Source of the DNA: Amoebophrya sp. AT5.2
Lineage: Eukaryota > Sar > Dinophyceae > Syndiniales > Amoebophryaceae
Direction: 5' to 3'
Length of the DNA: 18,083 nt
Assembly: GCA_005223375.1 (NCBI GenBank)
Contig: RXOD01004811.1
Location: 1 to 18,083, forward strand
The position numbers and the translations under genes are program-made. The notes beneath the pieces are model-generated. The model was not told the origin of the DNA. It saw only the letters and a list, made by a program, of their open reading frames with translations, and searched no databases. Every line of letters begins with the position of its first letter. Position 1 is the stretch's first letter. Positions 10,701-18,083 of this stretch are shown in pieces.

Positions 10701-13700
10701 CTTCGCCATACTGCTGGTTTTGCAGTCATGCGCGCATTCGGCCGCGGTGCTCGTTACGAAGTGGTGGTGGTACACGCAGTTCTGGTCCGCGTGGCCCGCG
10801 CAGGTGTCCAGCGAGGCGAGTTCCCCGTTCGGGTGGAAGGCCACCTCGAAGTTCGCTGCGTCCGAAAACGGCCCGTACAGGTACGCGCCGGTCCGCAGCA
10901 CCCCGATCATGCCGGCGCCCGTTTTCTCGAAGAAGCTCCTTCGCACCGGTTTTTCGGGTAGGCGGATCTCCTTCGGCTGCTCGCAGGGAACGTTCCGGTT
11001 CGGGACGTCCGGGTTTTGCGAGTAGAGGTGGACCGGGATGCCGTTGGTGCGGACGATGCGTTCGTTGTGCGCGGGATGCGGCACCTCCTGGTACCTGGAC
11101 CGGACGGCGTCGCCGCACGCACGCGAACCGGTCTGCCGACAGGAGAACGTGCTGGAACTACTGGTGCCCCCGATCGGCGAGGCTGAAGACGTCGAAACCG
11201 AAACCGTGGTTGTGGTCTCTACCTTCACCATTTTGTCGTGCTCCAGCTCCGACACCGCCGGCTCTTCGACAGTGAGGTAGATCCTCTCCAGCTTGTCCGT
11301 GAGGAAGTCGAAATTCTGCATATGCACGAGCAAATCCAGCTTTCCGCCGGCGCAATTCCTGTCCTTGAAAGACAGGAACGAGAACGCGTCCATGCTCTCC
11401 AGCTCCCTTTCCCTGTTCGCCTCCGCGTCAATGGTCGGCCTTAGGTGTGGCGAGTACACCCCGGCGGAGGTCCACTTGTCCGCCTGCGAAACCGCGGGCC
11501 TCTTCTCGTCGGTATCGAGCAAAGCCTGGTTCGTCGCCTGATGGGACGCAGCGTTCTGCAGCGCTGACGAAAACAGCCCGAACAGCTTGCCGTTTAGATT
11601 GCCCGCTTGCATCGCCTCCAGCCGCTGGTAATACGCCTCCTTGATCCCCGGCAGTCCCGCGTTTTCGAAGTCGCTCAACCTCCGCTCCGCCACTCCCGGG
11701 TGGGAGAGCAAGTCCCACAAGTCCGCGTACTTCGACCGCTCCAGCTCCAGGTGCACATCCAGTAGTGGAATCGCGCTCCACGCGCGCTTGTGCTTCTTCG
11801 AGCTGAGAATCAGGTACTTCGCCCAGTCCGGCTTCTCCATTACGGGGATTTGCACCGGCGACTTCTGCACCTTCCCGATCAGTTTCGTGAGGGAAACCAC
11901 CCTCGGCTTCAAGTACGGGTGCCGATGCCCCGTTTCTTCCACTTGCACGAAATCCGCCAGGTTGTTCGTCCGCGGCGTGTGCGCCGTGTCGGTCTCGTAA
12001 ATGTTCCGCGTCACCTTGTCCGCGTTCTCGTACGCGACGTCGTAGTTTTTCACATGAAACTTGTCGAAGTTGCTCTGCAGGGTCGGGACCGCGTTATTAT
12101 TTCCCGTGTAGTCCTCCAGCACTTCACGACCCGGCGGCGCCTTCATCACCTCTGCGGTTCGGAAACCGCTGTCGCTCCGCAGCGTCGGCGCGATCGCCTG
12201 CGCGGACTCGATCGTCGTCCGGAACTGCTCGGGCTCGAGCAGGGGGCTCAAGTAGTTCAAGTTCGCGGACTCGCTGAGATAGAGCTCCAGGTAGTCGTCC
12301 GGGTCGAATAACTCGCCCGGAGATTTCGTCGGGAAGTAGTGAAATCTGACGTCGCCCGCGATGTAGTTCTTGCGGAGGTCGAAATCATCGAACGACAGAT
12401 CGCTCACAAGGTTCTTGACCACGTCGCCCACGAAGGCGGAAGAAAACCCGTCCAGCGCAACCGCGTCCTTGTAGTTCGCCGAGTCCGCCTTTCCTACCGA
12501 TCCCGTAGCGTCGTGCACCGTCTCGCCCCTTTTATCCACGATCCGCACCAGCAAGTACTTCTGGTGCAGTAAGGACACCCGCGGGTCGAACAGCGTCGCC
12601 GTGTCCTGGTTGTCGCGGGTTTTCCCGAAATCGGACGGGCCGGTGTTGGCGGAGTCCAACGACTCCACGATCGCGTACGTGGTTTTGTTCAGTGAGTGCC
12701 GCCGGCTGTACTCGACGTCCGGATTCAGCCCGACGTTGGAGTACCTTGGTATGGAAAGGGGTGTGAACGACGGGGAGCCGGAGGTGAGCAACTCGCCGGC
12801 GGGACCGTAGCTGGCCGAGAAGTTGAAGCCGGTTGTGTACTTCAGCTTCTCGACCTCCAGCTCCAAAACGCGGCTGTCGTCGGGCTGGGAGGAGATTGAG
12901 GAACTCACCGTGACATTCCTGAGGACCTTCTCCACCTCCAGACTCTGCAGCCCGATGTAGTGGCTCCCGCTGCTCTCCACATAGTCGATCTCCGCGACGA
13001 AGTTCGGCCTAATTTCCCCGAGAGCGTCGTCATGGTGGGGCCAGCTGGTAAATGGGTACGTGGCACGTTGAATTTTTTTTGGGCTCTTCAGGGTCGCCTT
13101 TGGTGGTCCCAAGAAGAGGTACGGCAAGTGCGGCTTTCCGCGGTCGGAAAGTCTGGCACCCTGGCACCACCGACCTCCATCCCACAGCTACAAAAAATAG
13201 AGCGCCACTCTACGTGCCCGCGCCACCTTTTTGCCCGCGCTACCCGTTGCCTAGCACCAACTAACTTACCTCCAATGCCACTGCTCACACGACACTTACC
13301 ATCGCTGTCCCCATCGCTTCCTAGTCGTCGGCCTGATAGATCTGCACCTTGCAGTGCGGTATGAGATCTCCCCGCAGCACTGGGTTCGACCACTGCAGCA
13401 GGCCCGAGATGTAGCCGTAATTCGGGTTCAGGTCATTGAACACCACGTTCGTAACCTGGGACGTCGCATCGTAAATCGACACCGACGCACCAGACGTCGC
13501 GGAGGACGTGGACCTGGCGGAGGCGAACCCGGACAGACCGGTGGTAGGTGAGGCAGAGGTGGTGGCGAGTCTGGCAACCTTGACGGTGACGACCGTCGCG
13601 CGCGGGCCGCTGAGGTAGGTGTTGAAGTCGAAGTCGTACTCGGTCGAGCCATTGTACACGCTTCCGATGTATCGCTGAACCGCGTCGGAGGAAAAGTCAC

Positions 13701-16700
13701 CCAGGAAAACGTCGTAGCGGACCACGGAATTAGTGGTTGAGCTGCTACTAGAGGTTGAAGATGTTGAGTTCTTCCCGCCGAGCTGCACGAGGTCCCAGGT
13801 GAGCTTCCCCTGAATATACCCAGTTTTGTAGTTTTCGTCGACAAACTGGAGGTTCTTGATGGAGTAGTCGACGTCGGTGACCTCCAAGACGCGAACCCTG
13901 GTGCGGTAGAAGTCGCTCTCGGGGGTTTGCTGCGGATTCGTCGCGCTGGGAGGCTTCGCGGTCAGCGCAGAGATCAAAAGGTTGGGGGAAAACACCTCTT
14001 GCGCAGAAGTCGAAGTTGCGAGGCTTGTTGTCGACCCTTTGCTATCCACCACGCTCGCGTCGACGATATTCGTCAGCGAGTGGCCAAACGGGTTGTAGCT
14101 CGCGAGGGTCGGAATCTCGTTCGAAGCGCCGAATAAATGCGAGGAGGCACCACGACCCGACGAAGTTCCGATCGCGACCTGTGTTCTACCGCTGTCCACC
14201 ATTGCCAGCACGCGTTTGTCCGTCCCCTCCCCGTCGTTCGCTGCTTGCAGCAAAATTTTGTCCACAAACAGAACGTCCGTGTGCCGCGGCAGGTAGTTTT
14301 TCTTCCACGCTTCCGTTTGCGCTGCATCGCGTGACTCGCTGTCCGGCGCGAAATACGACGTGATATCGGAGAACAAGGAGGACGAGGACCCGCTAGCGGA
14401 AGTAGTTGTCTTCGGCAGATACGCGGCCGAGGATTCCGCTGGCAGTGTGCTCGTGGAAAGCGAGTCCTCGGGTACGGCTTCTACTGCAAACGGGTTGTTC
14501 ATGTTCTGGTCCAGGAAGTACAGCCCGGGGGACTCTGTGCGGCCGAACGTCGAGAAACTACCCCCGGAGGACGGCGATATGCTCACCGACGCAGAAGATG
14601 AAGCAGTTGTCAAGCTTTCGATGAAGTAGGTCATGTTTTCCTTCAACAGCCGGAACTGCGCGACCCCGGACATGAAGCCGTTATCGACGTCCTCGTCCTC
14701 GAACGTAACCTGCTCCAGCGCCACGTGTCGGTCGTTCACGAACAAGCTCCGCCAGGGTGCGGTCCCCGCGCTCGGTCTGTCCGCGGCCGTGCCGAGCGCG
14801 GACAGCGGGTAGACCACGAGATAGCTGTAGTTCCCGAAGTGGCTGTCCGGATGAAACGAGCCGGACGCGATCGCGTTCGGCGAGCCGTCAAGCCCCGACA
14901 CCCCCACCGGGTTGGACAGCGACGTGTCTTCGGGCACCGAAAACGACAAGGCCTCGTTCGCGCTGCCCGTGGTAGGGGCGGCGTGGAGCGCAATCAGCTG
15001 CAAATCTCCGTTCGCGTTCGTCGCCACGCCGTCGGGCTCCTGGCTCAAGTAGAGGCCCACCCCGGCACTCGCGGTCGGCTTCACGACCCGCACCGCGCCC
15101 GCGATCTCGCCCAGGTCGAGGTCCAGGTCCTCGAAGAACACGTCCTTCGTGTCCGGCACGCGCATGGCGAACCCCAGCTGCCTTGCGTACAGAGTGTCGA
15201 GAAGCGTTTGCCGCTCCTGGAGGGTAAATGCTTCGCTCGTGCTGGTGGTCCCGTTCTGCCACCGCTCGAGCAGAGCGTCGACGCTATCGTCGGCGGTGCG
15301 GAGCTCCGCAATCTCGTCGTCAGACCGGCTCCGTATCGGAAAGATCACCAGCGTGTCGTTTCCCGCAAACGGTGTGTTCTCCGGGATGTCGAGTGTAGTG
15401 GTAAACCGCAGCGCCTCGGACTCCCAGAACAGGTTTTTCGCAGCGTCGGTGGATCCGGGCTGGGCGCCGAGCTGCGACGCGAGATCGTTCTGGTAAAAAT
15501 CGGACGGGGGCGCGTCGGGGTTGGTGTTGGACGAGGTCGTAGCTGATATTGCGTTTACATCCTCCACCATAAACACCGCGATGAACCTCCCGGGCGAGTT
15601 TTCCGCGACGTCCATCGAAATCGACGAATTCGCCACGAGTTTGTACGCCGCAACGCTGCTCGACACCGCGTGCCGGCCCGTCGATTCGTAGCTCGTGTCG
15701 TTGCGAATGTCGAGGGAGGAACTTCTCCGATCGGCAGAGGTCACCGCAATGTCCGCACCCGGATAAGAAACGGTGGCTCCGTACAGGTTTGTGGTCGAGG
15801 ACGTCGGTCCTGCCGTGTCCGTGGTCGCGTAACTCAGCTCGTGCCGGAAAAGCGTTTCGCCGAAACCGCTCCCGTACCGTTGGTGGATTGAGTCTCCGGA
15901 GTCGGAAGTCGACCTTCTCCTCTCCGGCACTGCCGACCCTCCATTCGCCATCCAGCCGTTCGCGTCTCTCTCCACCTCCAACATGAAATCGCTCGCGTTG
16001 GTCGCGTACACAACGTAGCCCTGAATCACCGGATTCCCCCTGCTCCTGTCCGCGCGCTCCAACTCAGCGTTCATAATTTCCCGCAGTCGGCAGTTGATGT
16101 TCGCCCGTACCAGCGCCTTCGTGTCGTCGCAATCAGCAGACCGCGCGTGGATCCGCCGCTTCGACGTTCTCGCGCTCGGGTGGAAACTACTCGCTGGCGG
16201 CGTCACGCCGAACGACCTCGCGTCCGTCTCGTAATTTCCGGACGGCTTCTCGTCCTCCAGCAGTTTCTGGTACGCGAGTATCGGCTGCGAGTGCCGCATC
16301 TCCCCCCCAACAGCATCCTCGCGCACGTCCGCATCTTGGAAGTGTGACAGCAGCTCGCTCATTGCGAGGAACTGCGCCGGCGACGACTGGTGGAAGAACT
16401 TGGACTTGGCGTAAATCAGGAAGTACTTGTCCCGGCTCAGAAATTTCTCCTCGTTCTTCTTCAGCGACAAGAACGGGTTGTAGAAGTTGCGCGCCTGGTT
16501 GTGGTGGTACACCTGGGTGTTCGCGCTCGGGTAGAACAGGTAGCTCTCTCCGTCTCTGTGCTCGTAGTTGTAGTAGAACGCCTCCTCCCGCCGAATCCGC
16601 GAGCCCGGGCCCGCGTAGAAATTCACCAACGACGGACACTGAAAGGTCGACAACTCCGCGTGCGAGTTGAGCCCAGCCGTGGAGTCGAGGTTCGCAGCTG

Positions 16701-17823
16701 CAGTTCCTCCTGCTGCCTCTGCATACTCGTAGACGGTTGAGTACGGCTGCAGCAGATTCTCGCGCACGTAGCTATGATCCTCGCTGAGCAGCGGCGTGTT
16801 TTGCGGCACGAACAGCTTCACAGGAAACTCCGGAAACGGCGTCCGGTGGACGAAGGAAACGGTAGAACCACTTGATGCCATTGCCAAGCTGCTTTGGTTG
16901 CTCAGCATCAGCAGGTTTGCGTGGCCCCCGGAGAAGCCCCCCGTCGTCACCGCGATGACCGTGCCGTTGTTCTCCTCCGCGGTTGCGGCGTCCGTGTACT
17001 TGAACAGCTTCCGGTACGCCGGACCGTAGGCGAGCTCCTCCGCCGTGTACGCGTAAACCGCGTTATACAGGTACTCCTGCGTCGTTGTGGCGGTCGAGTG
17101 AGCAACCTGCTCCCGGCCTGTGTAGGCAGTCGGAGCGTCCGCCTGCGTCTGCAACTCGCTGAAAAACGCCGTCGCGAGCGCTGTGTCCTTGAAGTTCGGA
17201 AAGGCGGCGCGCACACCATCGGCAATCGACGACCTGTAGTTCCCGTCGGAGTGGAAGCTCGCGGTCTGGGGCTGGACTTTGGCGGCGGGGCCGTCGGCTC
17301 CGCGGAAGTATACGTCTTGCGCTCCCGCCTCCGCCGGAAAATAAGCGTCCGGGGCCGTCAGATTCCTCGCGCCGCTGAGAACCGTGATCGCGTAGCCCTG
17401 AAGCAGGTAGCGTTCGTCGTCCGTCGGGAGCCCGGAGGCGATTGCTTTTGCACTCCGATCATCGCTCACGCCGTCAAACGGCGGCAACCCTTGCAACTCT
17501 GAGAACACGATTTCTCTGTTCGCAGGCGAAAACGTGCCCGGGCTGTAGTAGAAGGTGTAGTTGTGCGCGTCTCTTTCTGAGTTCCTCGGGTCCCCTGGCG
17601 GCCACACGTTCGCGCCCGAATCTTTTTCCGATTGCAGCACGAGTTCGTGCAGCCGCTTGTCCTCGAAAACGACCGTCGAGTACAAGGTCTTGTCGAACGT
17701 AACCCCCGTCCGTACGCCCGCACTCGTGGGGGTTGCGCCACTCCCGCCGTAGCCGCCGAGTCTGCTTGCGCGGTTCGCCTGGATCGCGTTCGCGGGGTTC
17801 TCGACGAGGTCTTGGCTTACAGG
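6787..17823 (-). CDS. Giant extracellular-type protein with repeated beta modules, a YHYH domain and C-terminal FN3-like domains; 5' end outside window, five exons
   Basis: Inferred exons are about 17823-13324, 13025-8886, 8663-8027, 7773-7166 and 6954-6787 (TAG at 6789-6787); all phases agree and they give about 3,350 codons. The first visible exon has no Met or signal peptide near its start, so the N-terminus lies upstream. Residues are counted from 17823. A recurrent motif of the form (V/L)xFxDxDxxxGxIxGxLxW is seen near residues 895, 1039, 1324, 1460 and 2618, with a weaker copy near 2956; I know similar repeats from dinoflagellate and related algal proteins. A YHYH-type domain spans about 2199-2478. 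The last about 260 residues form two FN3-like domains. Many N-x-S/T sites and several Cys pairs suggest a secreted or surface protein. No membrane segment is visible in the translated part. The function is unknown; adhesion or matrix is a guess from the FN3 folds. Splitting into two genes at the 13.0-13.3 kb junction is possible but less likely, because removing that segment restores the frame inside a repeat unit. Confidence 0.75.
6955..7165 (-). other. Last intron of the giant gene (GT-AG, 211 bp)
   Basis: The donor is ATCTCG|GTATAA and the acceptor CTGTAG|GTTGTG, phase 0. The join puts GYRVFRDSGRNTTREIS next to VVAAENAAGCTG and reconstitutes one FN3-like domain (W at its start, Y-VRVAAYSDAG near its end), which strongly supports it. 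Confidence 0.88.
7774..8026 (-). other. Intron of the giant gene (GT-AG, 253 bp)
   Basis: The donor is CCGGGAG|GTAGCC and the acceptor CGATCAG|TTCC, phase 1 on both sides. The join reads GMPG-VPCRPPDVQNV, where PP-DV is the usual opening of an FN3 strand A. The interval is AT-richer than the exons and its translation loses any domain likeness. Confidence 0.8.
8664..8885 (-). other. Intron of the giant gene (GT-AG, 222 bp)
   Basis: The donor is GCGAACAAG|GTACCA, a good consensus, and the acceptor AAATTAG|CTGAAT, phase 0. A second in-frame acceptor lies 24 bp further in (GCCAG|CTCGTC, exon from 8639). Either gives an open continuation into QLVSYEDSVVLEYPFL. The intron has runs of T and A unlike the flanking coding DNA. 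Confidence 0.75.
10095..10930 (-). other. YHYH-type domain within the giant protein
   Basis: Read in order: GVLRTGAYLYGPFSDAANFE, then CAGHADQNCVYHHHF (10777-10757 for the HHH part), then LVGFLLDGFPIYSGCGW, then NCELDEANGFD, GYVLTDEYPYVPLYY and AAEPKG. This is the order of the YHYH family: a GH...YH-H core, a (V/L)GF-DGFPIY segment, a LDE-NG segment and a Y-YPY-P end. The core has His where the second Tyr of YHYH is usual. A Ser/Ala-rich insert of about 40 residues separates the core from the DGFPIY segment. The biochemical role of this family is not established. Confidence 0.8.
13026..13323 (-). other. Introner-like intron or inserted element in the giant gene (298 bp, 6-bp direct repeat, terminal inverted repeats)
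   Basis: Two long open segments in different frames meet here. Both carry GACGAC at the junction (13329-13324 and 13031-13026). Removing one copy plus the 298-bp segment rejoins YQADD to ALGEIRPNF in frame, inside a repeat unit. Just inside the direct repeats are imperfect inverted repeats: TGGGGCCAGCTGGTAAATG on the plus strand from 13036, and TGGGGACAGCGATGGTAAG on the minus strand from 13313. The arms include a perfect GTAAGT donor-like and a CCAG acceptor-like sequence. Using those ends would keep a stop (TAG 13323-13321) and break the frame, so the boundary at the direct repeat is preferred. It may be a spliced introner element or a recent small transposon insertion. Confidence 0.6.
13390..15141 (-). 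repeat. Four copies of a beta-rich protein repeat (FxDxDxxxGxIxGxLxW)
   Basis: Copies start near 15141 (FFEDLDLDLGEIAGAVRV), 14709 (TFEDEDVDNGFMSGVAQF), 13853 (QFVDENYKTGYIQGKLTW) and 13446 (VFNDLNPNYGYISGLLQW). Each is followed by a strand of the type GLYLSQ, GLYFLD, YDVFLGD or CKVQIYQAD. The spacing is irregular because of long low-complexity Ser/Thr inserts, so they are diverged copies rather than a recent tandem duplication. Further copies lie at 9675 and, weakly, 8436 in the same gene. DNA identity between copies is low. Confidence 0.7.
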
Positions 17824-17874
17824 TCAAAACAATGCATCTTTTGAAACATCTTTTAAAAACCAGACGTAACTCGC

Positions 17875-18051
17875 TCACTTCGGGCACCGGGAGATGAGCC
17901 ATTCTGGAGTGAAGGGGGAGTCATCATTCGAGAAGAACACCTCCCTCGAGAAATACAAGCAGGACGGTTGGGAAGGAGCAAGTAGGGCCAGGAATCGACA
18001 AGCCGTAGCAGCCCAGCGAGGTGCTACCTTTGTTCCTACTTGGCACCCTCT
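17875..18051 (-). CDS. Unplaced 58-codon open frame upstream of the first visible giant-gene exon
   Basis: The frame is open from just after a TGA at 18054-18052 to a TGA at 17877-17875. It has no Met at its start and a coding-like composition; it ends SPFTPEWLISRCPK. It could be the last exon of an upstream gene, part of a dispersed repeat lying in the giant gene's intron, or chance. It is not in frame with the giant exon and is separated from it by stops. I do not recognise it. Confidence 0.25.
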   Translation of the reverse strand, partial: RGCQVGTKVAPRWAATACRFLALLAPSQPSCLYFSREVFFSNDDSPFTPEWLISRCPK

Positions 18052-18062
18052 TCAGGGTGGCA
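18041..18062. repeat. Hairpin (9-bp arms, one mismatch, 4-nt loop)
   Basis: TGGCACCCT and AGGGTGGCA flank a CTTC loop. The inner 6 bp pair perfectly and one G/G mismatch lies in the outer arm. The core CTCTTCAGGGT recurs at 13084-13094 inside the 298-bp introner-like segment. Confidence 0.55.
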
Positions 18063-18083
18063 ACCTCTGCGGTTCTGGCGGCA

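Larger units (their letters stand above)
17824..18083 (-). other. Probable intron or 5' flank of the giant gene at the window edge
   Basis: The first giant-gene exon is open only from 17823, after a TGA at 17826-17824. A possible acceptor is CCTGTAAG|CCAAG (exon from 17815, phase 2). No start codon or signal peptide lies close downstream, so the upstream exon is expected beyond the window. The region includes the small open frame at 17875-18051 and a hairpin at 18041-18062. Confidence 0.5.

Noticed and set aside
13299..13321. Stop codon TAG followed by a perfect GTAAGT donor as the true end of a separate upstream gene
   Set aside because: The stop falls in the middle of a repeat unit, and the frame resumes within the same unit after the direct repeat. 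Kept as an alternative rather than the main model.

Overview
This is a eukaryotic nuclear window. It has long open stretches interrupted by short introns (186-460 bp), extracellular animal- or protist-type domains, and no bacterial operon features. Both recognisable genes lie on the minus strand. The domain repertoire suggests an alveolate, most likely of the dinoflagellate lineage: an ADAM-type protease with a SEA-like tail, and a giant protein with YHYH, FN3-like and repeated D-x-D/G-x-x-G beta modules. The few, short introns and two introns bounded by inverted repeats fit a compact syndinian genome such as Amoebophrya better than an intron-dense Symbiodinium-type genome. The organism assignment is inference; the window has no rRNA or other marker.

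Layout in transcription order (right to left). Positions 18083-17824 hold the intron or upstream part of the giant gene, with a 58-codon unexplained ORF and a hairpin at the window edge. Positions 17823-6787 hold the giant gene, whose 5' end lies outside the window. It has five exons here, about 3,350 codons: a long N-terminal region, four copies of a beta-rich repeat, a YHYH domain, further repeat copies and two tandem FN3-like domains ending at a TAG. All exon phases agree across its four introns. Positions 6786-5872 are intergenic. Positions 5871-333 hold a complete four-exon ADAM/reprolysin-like metalloprotease of about 1,516 aa: signal sequence, prodomain, zinc protease domain with an intact HExxHxxGxxHD motif, two disintegrin/Cys-rich modules, a furin-like Cys-rich repeat, a Ser/Thr/Gly linker, a split SEA-like domain and a hydrophobic C-tail resembling a GPI signal. 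Positions 332-1 are downstream non-coding DNA with short AT-rich repeats.

Both genes appear to make cell-surface or secreted proteins. Neighbourhood alone does not prove that they act together. The most interesting structural signal is in the introns. Two of them, one per gene, are bounded by imperfect terminal inverted repeats rather than convincing GT-AG ends, and removing exactly the bounded segment restores the reading frame. One is also flanked by a perfect 6-bp direct repeat. These are the hallmarks of transposon-derived introns (introner elements). The other five introns are ordinary GT-AG.
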